NCBI GenBank assembly: GCA_046302715.1
Contig: JBKCHQ010000111.1
Span: 1-5,112 of the forward strand
Length of the DNA: 5,112 nt
Source: CAMCXT01 sp046302715
GTDB lineage: Bacteria; Bacteroidota; Bacteroidia; M30B66
Direction: 5' to 3'
The stretch's first letter is position 1; each line of letters begins with the position of its first letter. A program made the translations under genes and the position numbers. The notes under the pieces are model-generated. The model made no database searches, had not been told where the DNA came from, and was given only the letters and a program-made list of their open reading frames with translations. Of the stretch, positions 1 through 5,112 are shown piece after piece.

Positions 1-1693
1 CCGACATATTGGCGAACGAGGTGAGCATACAGCCCTGCTTTTTGAACCCAATAATCCCGACGATGTGGTGCGGCGAATATCCTACCGCGAGCTGTATGTT
101 CTGGTATGCCGATTTGCTAATGTTTTGAAGCGCAACGGTGTGCGTAAAGGCGACAGGGTTTGCCTATACATGCCCATGATACCTGAATTGGCTATAGCTA
201 CTCTGGCTTGTGCCCGCGTTGGAGCGGTACATTCGGTGGTGTTTGCCGGTTTTTCAGCAACGTCCATATCCGACCGAATAAATGATGCCTCTTGTTCGAT
301 GGTAATTACAGCTGATGCATTATGCCGCGGCGCCAAGCAGATTCCGCTTAAATCGGTGGTGGACGAAGCCCTTTTGCAATGCCCGGGCGTGCATCGGGTT
401 ATTGTGTATAATCATCTGGATTGGGACATTGATATGTTGGAACAGCGTGATGTTTGGTGGCACCACGAAATGGAACAGGTAGACTCCGACTGCCCTGCAG
501 AACAGATGGACGCCGAAGATAATTTGTTTATACTTTACACCAGCGGATCAACCGGTAAACCCAAAGGCGTAGTGCACACCTGTGGCGGGTATGCCACGTA
601 TGTTAATTATTCGTTCCAAAACGTATTTCAAATTCAGTCCGACGATGTGTATTGGTGCACCGCCGATATTGGCTGGGTTACCGGTCACAGTTATTTGCTC
701 TATGGCCCTTTGATGGCGGGCATAACTTCGGTAATGTTTGAGGGCATTCCCACCTGGCCCGACGCGGGGCGTTTTTGGTCGGTTATTGATAAACATCGGG
801 TAAGTGTTTTTTATACTGCACCAACGGCAATTCGATCGCTGATGGCGCTGGGAATTGAACATGTTTTGCCTTTTAACTTGCATTCATTGCGTGTATTGGG
901 TTCGGTGGGCGAACCCATTAACGAAGAAGCATGGCACTGGTATAGCACGCATATTGGTAAAAACCGTTGTCCGGTGGTAGATACGTGGTGGCAAACCGAA
1001 ACCGGTGGCATTATGATATCTGCACTTGCGGGGGTAACGCCTTCTAAGCCGGCACATGCAGGACTGCCTTTACCGGGCATACAGCCCGTGTTGCTGGATC
1101 AGGATGGAAAAGAGATTGCAGGTAACGATAAAGAAGGATACCTGGCCATACGATTTCCTTGGCCTTCGATGATACGCACCACCTACGGTGACCATGAGCG
1201 TTGCCGGCAGACGTATTTTTCGACCTATCGTGGGTATTACTTTACCGGCGATGGCGCACGTCGCGATGAAAATGGATTATACCGCCTGATTGGTCGTGTA
1301 GACGACGTAATTAATGTTTCGGGCCATCGATTTGGAACCGCCGAAATTGAGAATGCCATCAATCAGCATAAACAGGTAATTGAAAGTGCGGTGGTGGGCT
1401 ATCCGCACGATATTAAAGGACAGGGTATTTATGCCTACGTTATTTGCGAACATTGGCCTGAGCAGCCCGAACGCATGCGCGAGGAGATTTATGAAACCGT
1501 AAGTGCTGAAATAGGACGCATTGCCAAACCCGATAAAATTCAGTTTGTGAGCGGATTGCCTAAGACCCGTTCGGGGAAGATTATCCGCCGCATATTGCGT
1601 AAAGTGGCCGAGGGCGAGACAAGCAATTTAGGGGACACCACCACCTTGTTGGATCCGCAGGTTGTAGAAGAAATTATTCAGGGGAAATTGTGA
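1..1693 (+). CDS. acs: Acetyl-CoA synthetase, AMP-forming (5'-truncated by window edge)
   Basis: Activates acetate with ATP to acetyl-AMP and then transfers it to CoA in the cytoplasm. The reading frame is open from the first complete codon at base 2, whose residues RHIGERGEHTALLFE align with about residue 84 of the ~650-residue family. About 80 N-terminal residues are therefore off the window and the internal ATG at 65 is not the start. Visible signatures in order are the adenylate-forming P-loop YTSGSTGKPKG (about 533-565), YTAPTAIRSLM, GSVGEPINEEAW, DTWWQTETGG (980-1009), YFTGDGARRDENG, and GRVDDVINVSGHR (1292-1330). The C-terminal PKTRSGKIIRR has the catalytic, acetylation-regulated lysine at 1577-1579 (Lys609 in Salmonella Acs). 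The WW in DTWWQTE includes the tryptophan that restricts the acyl pocket to acetate, which favours Acs over propionyl-CoA synthetase. The C-terminal tail TSNLGDTTTLLDPQVVEEI is typical of Acs. The gene converges on rlmH. Its promoter is outside the window. Confidence 0.95.
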   Translation, partial: RHIGERGEHTALLFEPNNPDDVVRRISYRELYVLVCRFANVLKRNGVRKGDRVCLYMPMIPELAIATLACARVGAVHSVVFAGFSATSISDRINDASCSMVITADALCRGAKQIPLKSVVDEALLQCPGVHRVIVYNHLDWDIDMLEQRDVWWHHEMEQVDSDCPAEQMDAEDNLFILYTSGSTGKPKGVVHTCGGYATYVNYSFQNVFQIQSDDVYWCTADIGWVTGHSYLLYGPLMAGITSVMFEGIPTWPDAGRFWSVIDKHRVSVFYTAPTAIRSLMALGIEHVLPFNLHSLRVLGSVGEPINEEAWHWYSTHIGKNRCPVVDTWWQTETGGIMISALAGVTPSKPAHAGLPLPGIQPVLLDQDGKEIAGNDKEGYLAIRFPWPSMIRTTYGDHERCRQTYFSTYRGYYFTGDGARRDENGLYRLIGRVDDVINVSGHRFGTAEIENAINQHKQVIESAVVGYPHDIKGQGIYAYVICEHWPEQPERMREEIYETVSAEIGRIAKPDKIQFVSGLPKTRSGKIIRRILRKVAEGETSNLGDTTTLLDPQVVEEIIQGKL

Positions 1694-1729
1694 ATCACGA
1701 TTAGGATTGAACCGTTGTAAATGTTTGGT

Positions 1730-2206
1730 TTACGATGGATTGTGATACGGATGTTTGTTTATAATGGTGTACGCCCGATATAGTTGTTCTACAAAAATTA
1801 GGCGCACCATCTGATGCGAGAAAGTCATGCTTGAAAGCGCAATTTTACCATTGGTCCGTTGATAGATTTCAGGTGCAAAGCCATAGGCACCTCCAATCAT
1901 AAAGGTAACGGAGCGTAGGCCCTGATTTTGCCAGCTTTCGATTTGACGTGCAAAGGTTTCTGACGTGTGCGTTTTACCGTTTTCGTCGAGTAAAATAAGG
2001 TGCTCCTCGGGCTTAATTTTTTCGAGAATCAGTTTGGCTTCCTTTTGTTTTACCTGGCTGGCATTTAAACTCGCTGCTTCTTTTATGGCAGGGAGGGTAA
2101 GTGTGGTAAAGTCGGTAAACGCGCTCAGGCGTTTCTCAAATTCGGCAATGCCCTCACGTATGTATGCATCGTGCGTTTTGCCAATTTGTAATAGTCTAAT
2201 CTTCAT
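1730..2206 (-). CDS. rlmH: 23S rRNA (pseudouridine(1915)-N(3))-methyltransferase RlmH
   Basis: SPOUT-class methyltransferase that, in the characterised E. coli enzyme, uses S-adenosylmethionine to methylate N3 of pseudouridine 1915 in helix 69 of 23S rRNA on assembled ribosomes. The 158 residues match the family length (155 in E. coli). It starts MKIRLLQIGKT, as the family does. LILLDENGK (about 70-78) and MIGGAYGF (103-110) form the cofactor-binding trefoil knot. LSSMTFSHQMVRLIFVEQLYRAYTI (124-148) and the terminal HPYH (152-155) correspond to the conserved C-terminal knot and rRNA-binding end. GGAYGF replaces the proteobacterial GGPEG and is the form I associate with Bacteroidota. The ATG at 2204-2206 is chosen because the family N-terminus begins exactly there; no Shine-Dalgarno precedes it. 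It is transcribed towards acs and divergently from the nadC cluster. Confidence 0.95.
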   Translation of the reverse strand: MKIRLLQIGKTHDAYIREGIAEFEKRLSAFTDFTTLTLPAIKEAASLNASQVKQKEAKLILEKIKPEEHLILLDENGKTHTSETFARQIESWQNQGLRSVTFMIGGAYGFAPEIYQRTNGKIALSSMTFSHQMVRLIFVEQLYRAYTIINKHPYHNPS

Positions 2207-2226
2207 AACCGACCACTTGATCGTAA

Positions 2227-2234
2227 CAAATAAA
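2227..2234 (-). promoter_or_regulatory. Possible -7 box for rlmH (weak)
   Basis: Read on the minus strand this is TTTATTTG, which differs from the Bacteroidota -7 consensus TAnnTTTG at one fixed position. It lies 20 bases before the rlmH ATG, a reasonable distance. No TTG -33 element is visible at the expected spacing, so this is only a candidate. Confidence 0.22.
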
Positions 2235-2273
2235 CAGAAATTTAGCTCGAAGTTGGATTTTAAGCTGTAATTT

Positions 2274-2307
2274 TTGCCTCAGGTAATTACAATTGGCTTT
2301 ATTTTTG
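2274..2307 (+). promoter_or_regulatory. Bacteroidota-type promoter for the DUF4783-nadC-BrkB cluster
   Basis: A TATTTTTG box at 2300-2307 matches the Bacteroidota sigma-factor -7 consensus TAnnTTTG at all six fixed positions. A TTG at 2274-2276 (inside a TTTTTG run) lies 23 bases upstream, at the long end of the reported 17-23 spacing for the -33 element. Initiation would be expected about 5-7 bases after the box, near 2313, leaving a leader of about 15 bases before the ATG at 2328. It is the only strong match in the divergent gap and faces the three-gene cluster. Confidence 0.6.
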
Positions 2308-2327
2308 TGCGCTGTGGCAAGATATAA

Positions 2328-2705
2328 ATGAAGATTTTTCTGTTTCTGTTATGTGTAGCTTTTGCGTCCAAGGTCGACCTGATTTCGGAGATTTCGGCGG
2401 CTTTTAGAGCGGGCGATGCCAAATCGGTTTCGAGCCATTTGGGTTCACACGTTGATTTAACCGTAAGTGGGAAACAAGAAATGTACAGTAAAGCGCAGGC
2501 CGAACAAGTGCTACGCAATTTTTTCTCAAAACATCCGCCCAAAATGTTCAGCATTAAGAGTAAATCAGCCGATAATGCATCAAAACCATACGGAATTGGT
2601 TCGTACGTCGATACAAGCGGACAAAAATACCGCGTTTATTTTCTAATTAAACGCATCGGTAATCAGTCATTTATTTCACAACTTAGCATCGAGCATGAGC
2701 ATTGA
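2328..2705 (+). CDS. Small secreted DUF4783-like protein (NTF2-like fold suspected)
   Basis: A 125-residue protein of unknown function that resembles the Bacteroidota DUF4783 family, judged by recall of family features, not by a search. It opens with a short hydrophobic segment MKIFLFLLCVAFAS, probably a signal peptide cleaved after about residue 13-14, so a periplasmic location is inferred. The mature part has an amphipathic helix (ISAAFRAGDAKSVSSHL, 22-38), then LTVSGKQEMYSKAQAEQVLRNFF (44-66), then alternating strands (MFSIKSKS, PYGIGSYVD, YRVYFLIKR, QSFISQLSIE). That helix-then-curved-sheet layout is what NTF2-like proteins show. No catalytic motif is apparent. Cys9 lies in the hydrophobic core without a proper lipobox, so a lipoprotein is unlikely. 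Its last four codons overlap the nadC start by 11 bp, implying translational coupling. The ATG sits about 20 bases after a good -7 box. Confidence 0.83.
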   Translation: MKIFLFLLCVAFASKVDLISEISAAFRAGDAKSVSSHLGSHVDLTVSGKQEMYSKAQAEQVLRNFFSKHPPKMFSIKSKSADNASKPYGIGSYVDTSGQKYRVYFLIKRIGNQSFISQLSIEHEH

Positions 2706-3570
2706 TATCTACGGATTTACCCCACACCAAAAGAAACTTGTTGATGCCTTGCTTGATGTGGCTATTCGTGAGGATATCGGTTCGGGCGACCATACCAGTT
2801 TAGCGTGTATTTCTTCTGAAACTATGGGACGCTGTCGCCTATTAATAAAAGAGGGTGGCGTTCTTTCGGGCATGCAAATGGCGCATTACATTTTTAAAAG
2901 GATTGATCCCGATTTAAAATTCACGCCCATCTTAGAGGATGGCCAGGAAATAAGCATTGGGCAGGAGGCCTTTTATGTCGAAGGTAAATCGCAGTCGCTC
3001 CTACAAGCCGAGCGACTGGTGCTAAACTGTATGCAACGAATGAGCGGTATTGCCACATATACACGAGGGCTGGTAAATAAAATAGCGCACACTCAATGTA
3101 CTTTGCTCGATACGCGTAAAACCACGCCCGGATTTCGTGTATTCGAGAAAATAGCCGTGCTGCATGGAGGGGCAAAAAATCACCGCATGGGTTTATACGA
3201 CATGATTATGATTAAAGACAATCATGTGGATATGGCTGGCGGCATTCAAAATGCGATTAACCGTGTACGTAATTATCTGACGGCTCAAAATTTAGAACTC
3301 GATATTGAGGTAGAGGCCCGCACCTTAGCCGACGTTAAAATCATTGTCGCACAGGATGGAGTAAAACGGATTATGTTCGATAATTTTAACCCTACGATGA
3401 TTGTCGAAGCCCTAAAAATTACCCAAACACATACCCTAGAAACAGAGGCATCTGGCGGTATTACTGAACATACCTTAAAAACGTATGCCGAAACAGGGGT
3501 CGATTTTATTTCGGTTGGTGCATTAACGCATCAGGTTCGGAGTCTTGATCTAAGTTTAAAGGCGTTTTAA
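2695..3570 (+). CDS. nadC: Nicotinate-nucleotide diphosphorylase (carboxylating) / quinolinate phosphoribosyltransferase
   Basis: Converts quinolinate and PRPP to nicotinate mononucleotide, CO2 and pyrophosphate, the entry of the de novo NAD pathway into mononucleotides; cytoplasmic. The 291 residues match the family (297 in E. coli). The N-terminal domain has REDIGSGDHTS (25-35). The barrel carries the full active site: AERLVLN with Arg107, DTRKTTPGFR with Arg141 and Lys142, KNHRMGLYDMIMIKDNH with His163, Arg164 and Lys174, EVEA with Glu207, and MFDNF with Asp229. These correspond, mostly with a +2 offset, to Arg105, Arg139, Lys140, His161, Arg162, Lys172, Glu201 and Asp222 of the Mycobacterium tuberculosis enzyme. 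ASGGITEHTLKTYAETGVDFISVGALTH closes the barrel. The ATG at 2695 lies inside the end of the DUF4783-like gene, and the stop shares a base with the next start. nadA and nadB are not in this window. Confidence 0.97.
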   Translation: MSIDIYGFTPHQKKLVDALLDVAIREDIGSGDHTSLACISSETMGRCRLLIKEGGVLSGMQMAHYIFKRIDPDLKFTPILEDGQEISIGQEAFYVEGKSQSLLQAERLVLNCMQRMSGIATYTRGLVNKIAHTQCTLLDTRKTTPGFRVFEKIAVLHGGAKNHRMGLYDMIMIKDNHVDMAGGIQNAINRVRNYLTAQNLELDIEVEARTLADVKIIVAQDGVKRIMFDNFNPTMIVEALKITQTHTLETEASGGITEHTLKTYAETGVDFISVGALTHQVRSLDLSLKAF

Positions 3571-4496
3571 TGAAAGAGAAGGTAAATAAACTCATTACGT
3601 CATTCCTTGCCTGGGGGCCTATTCGAGTTTTTTTATCGCTTAAATTTCCGGGAGCTAAAAACGTAACCTTCGGACAAGTTTTGAGCACCTATTATACAAG
3701 CCTTTCATCGTCGCGCATTACCATGAGAGCGGCAGCGGTTTCGTTCGACTTTTTTATGGCCCTTTTTCCCTCTGTTATTTTCCTATTCACTTTAACGGCC
3801 TACCTTCCGATACCCAATTTTGACAAGCTTTTGCTTGAAACCATTCAAGACGTTCTACCAGACTATACCTACCGAACCATCGAAAATACCATCACCGATA
3901 TTATTTCCATTCAGCGTGGCGGCCTCCTGTCTTTTGGTTTTGTCATCGCATTGTTTTATGCCACCAACGGAACCACCTCACTCATACGGTCATTCAACGC
4001 CCTTTCCTTTGTTAAGGATAGCCGACCGGCTTGGCAAACAAGGCTTTTAGCATTATTGCTTACACTAATTTTTGTGGTCATTTTAGTACTTACCATCATT
4101 ATAATCATCTTTACTCATTATGTGTTAGGGTACCTTATCGAGAAAGGACTTATTGATTCTACCATCAATCTGGATTTAATAAAATTAGGCGAGTGGTTCA
4201 CGCTGCTGCTTATGATCTTATTAAGCGTTTCATCCTTGTACTTTTTTGGTCCTGAGCCTAAAATTCGGCCTACTTTTTTTTCGCCCGGTTCCATTGTTTC
4301 TACCTTACTCATTGTTGTTTTTCTGCAGCTTTTTGGGATTTTTATTAATCAGTTTGCCACATTCAATACCGTGTATGGCTCTGTTGGAGCGCTGATAGCC
4401 TTAATGGTGCTGATTAATTTAAACGCGTTAATTTTATTGGCCGGACACGAATTAAACGCGGTTGTTTATCATTTGAAGCGGCAAACTTCTGCCTGA
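3570..4496 (+). CDS. YihY/virulence factor BrkB family inner-membrane protein
   Basis: A 308-residue integral membrane protein of the YihY/BrkB family (once mis-called ribonuclease BN). No biochemical function is established for the family, and I assign none here. After a soluble N-terminus of ~50 residues there are about six hydrophobic segments: roughly 56-80, 117-135, 157-185, 205-226, 240-262 and 270-298. Family signatures are RAAAVSFDFFMALFPSVIF (53-71), FYATNGTTSLIRSFNALSFV (129-148), and the C-terminal NTVYGSVGALIALMVLINLN (266-285) followed by AGHELNA (291-297). The polar GHELNA within the last segment is a hallmark. The start shares a base with the nadC stop (TAATG), and an AAAGG at 3558-3562 may help re-initiation, so it is very likely translated from the nadC transcript. 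The basic tail HLKRQTSA is presumably cytoplasmic. Confidence 0.93.
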   Translation: MKEKVNKLITSFLAWGPIRVFLSLKFPGAKNVTFGQVLSTYYTSLSSSRITMRAAAVSFDFFMALFPSVIFLFTLTAYLPIPNFDKLLLETIQDVLPDYTYRTIENTITDIISIQRGGLLSFGFVIALFYATNGTTSLIRSFNALSFVKDSRPAWQTRLLALLLTLIFVVILVLTIIIIIFTHYVLGYLIEKGLIDSTINLDLIKLGEWFTLLLMILLSVSSLYFFGPEPKIRPTFFSPGSIVSTLLIVVFLQLFGIFINQFATFNTVYGSVGALIALMVLINLNALILLAGHELNAVVYHLKRQTSA

Positions 4497-4500
4497 TTTT

Positions 4501-4528
4501 TTGGAATATCTCGCAATGCTTACCTTCG
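4501..4528 (+). promoter_or_regulatory. Candidate Bacteroidota-type promoter for the M1 peptidase gene
   Basis: TTG at 4501-4503 is followed after 17 bases by TACCTTCG at 4521-4528, which matches the -7 consensus TAnnTTTG at five of six fixed positions. Spacing is at the short end of the accepted range. Initiation would fall near 4534, giving a leader of about 13 bases before the ATG at 4547. The pair occupies most of the 50-bp gap after the BrkB-like gene, so the peptidase may have its own promoter instead of depending on the nadC transcript. Confidence 0.45.
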
Positions 4529-4547
4529 ACACAAATTTTTGAAGGTA
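4521..4547. repeat. 7-bp inverted repeat over the -7 box and start codon of the M1 peptidase gene
   Basis: TACCTTC at 4521-4527 is the exact reverse complement of GAAGGTA at 4541-4547, separated by 13 bases. The left arm is the candidate -7 box and the right arm reaches the first base of the ATG. There is no T-tract after the right arm, so it is not a simple terminator. It could be a protein-binding site, a hairpin in read-through RNA, or chance. Confidence 0.4.
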
Positions 4548-5112
4548 TGCAGTTACGTTTGAATTTTCTTTTGTTGGTGGTATTTGCTTTTCATGGGGCA
4601 TTTGCACAGTTCACTGCTCTTGAGCAGCAACATGCCACGGTGGAATATGCCAGTGCCGACAATCCCAATTATTGGAAAAATCGTCTTCCTTTTCCCGGTT
4701 ATTGGCAGCAGGACGTCAATTATCAGATAAAAGCCAATATAGACGAAGTGCGCGATGCCATTACAGGAACAGAACACTTGGTGTACACCAACAATTCGCC
4801 CGATACCTTACGATGGGTGTTTTTTCATTTATATCAGAACGCCTTTCAACCCGGTTCTTACTGCGATGCCCTGCATAAAGCCAATGACTATCCGCTGCGA
4901 TATGGCCCTTATGAAAGCATGAAAATGGGCACATTGGTAAATAAAATAACTGTAAATGGTCAACAAGTTAAAACCGAATTGGATAACACCATTCTAAAAG
5001 TATGGCTCCCCGAAATGCTCTTGCCCGGGCAAAAGGTCGAATTTGATATTGATTTTCTTACTGCCTTTGATGGTTATGGTAATGTGCGTCGTCGTATGAA
5101 GCTGTTTAATGC
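4547..5112 (+). CDS. Secreted M1-family metallopeptidase (aminopeptidase N-like), 3'-truncated by window edge
   Basis: The first 188 complete codons of a gene with no stop before the right edge. MQLRLNFLLLVVFAFHGAFA is a clear signal peptide with likely cleavage AFA|Q after residue 20, so the protein is exported. Residues 51-105 (GYWQQDVNYQIKANIDEV, then TGTEHLVYTNNSPDTLRWVFFHLYQNAFQPGS) match the opening N-terminal beta domain of Bacteroidota M1 peptidases, where a TG..LVYTNNSPDTL..VFFHLY pattern recurs. GYGNVRRRMKLFN (176-188) is the segment that precedes the substrate-anchoring region in one M1 subgroup. The zinc motif HExxH and the GxMEN motif lie beyond the window, so catalytic competence cannot be judged. 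The family assignment rests on the N-terminal domain only. The ATG at 4547 is chosen because it gives a complete signal peptide. GAAGG ends one base before it, too close to serve as a normal Shine-Dalgarno. Confidence 0.83.
   Translation, partial: MQLRLNFLLLVVFAFHGAFAQFTALEQQHATVEYASADNPNYWKNRLPFPGYWQQDVNYQIKANIDEVRDAITGTEHLVYTNNSPDTLRWVFFHLYQNAFQPGSYCDALHKANDYPLRYGPYESMKMGTLVNKITVNGQQVKTELDNTILKVWLPEMLLPGQKVEFDIDFLTAFDGYGNVRRRMKLFN

Noticed and set aside
65..67. ATG-like initiation of acs near base 65 (a GTG codon in the same frame).
   Set aside because: The same frame is open to the window edge and the upstream residues RHIGERGEHTALLFE match conserved Acs sequence, so translation begins outside the window.
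82..1080. Long minus-strand open frames inside acs (at 82-336, 548-883 and 811-1080).
   Set aside because: They lie wholly antisense to a well-supported acs frame, show no recognisable domains, and are explained by the codon bias of the real gene.
1687..1701. Near-palindrome ATTGTGAATCACGAT across the acs stop codon.
   Set aside because: It has one mismatch and a single central base, cannot form an RNA hairpin, and sits at the end of a gene where an operator is unlikely; probably chance.
1694..1746. Possible bidirectional terminator between the convergent acs and rlmH genes: 1694-1702 can pair with 1738-1746 (two wobble pairs), with a nested AACC/GGTT at 1710-1713 and 1727-1730.
   Set aside because: The stem is AT-rich, the loop is about 35 bases, the right arm lies inside the rlmH coding region, and no clean T-tract follows on either strand.
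1965..2270. Plus-strand frame of 101 codons antisense to rlmH, with a hydrophobic-looking start.
   Set aside because: It mirrors the conserved rlmH coding sequence, has no promoter or family resemblance, and runs into the divergent control region.
2328..2369. Lipoprotein signal at Cys9 of the DUF4783-like protein.
   Set aside because: The residues before the cysteine are FLL, without the small residue needed at -1, and the hydrophobic stretch continues past the cysteine.
4553..4878. Short frames on both strands over the start of the peptidase gene (4553-4777 minus, 4672-4878 plus).
   Set aside because: The plus-strand frame starting at 4547 encodes a signal peptide followed by an M1-type N-terminal domain and accounts for this DNA.

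Overview
This window looks like chromosomal housekeeping DNA from a member of the Bacteroidota, probably a Bacteroidales/Cytophagales-type organism. Four things support this. The protein sequences have Bacteroidota character, such as the RlmH GGAYGF/FSHQMVR variant and the DUF4783-like secreted protein. Most starts lack a recognisable Shine-Dalgarno sequence. Upstream of two genes there are -7 boxes of the Bacteroidota type TAnnTTTG. The genes are also packed in the order DUF4783, nadC, YihY/BrkB. Species cannot be fixed from this sequence alone. I see no mobile element, CRISPR array, RNA gene or sign of horizontal transfer.

Layout from left to right. Bases 1-1693 (+) hold the C-terminal ~563 residues of an AMP-forming acetyl-CoA synthetase (acs), with about 80 N-terminal residues lying outside the window. 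After a 36-bp convergent gap, 1730-2206 (-) encodes RlmH, the 23S rRNA pseudouridine-1915 N3-methyltransferase. A 121-bp divergent intergenic region then carries a good Bacteroidota-type promoter facing right. From it runs a compact rightward cluster: 2328-2705, a small secreted DUF4783-like protein; 2695-3570, nadC (quinolinate phosphoribosyltransferase, NAD synthesis), overlapping the previous gene by 11 bp; and 3570-4496, a YihY/BrkB-family inner-membrane protein, overlapping nadC by one base (TAATG). After a 50-bp gap containing a second candidate promoter, 4547-5112 (+) is the 5' part of a secreted M1-family (aminopeptidase N-like) metallopeptidase that runs off the right edge before its zinc site.

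The three-gene overlap suggests a translationally coupled operon. nadC is the only member with a known metabolic reaction. The DUF4783-like protein and the BrkB-like protein have no established function, so the operon gives a weak hint of linkage rather than a pathway. acs and rlmH are independent housekeeping genes. No intergenic stretch exceeds 121 bp, so no large region is left unexplained. I found no convincing evidence of a new biological system; the findings below are modest and are scored accordingly.
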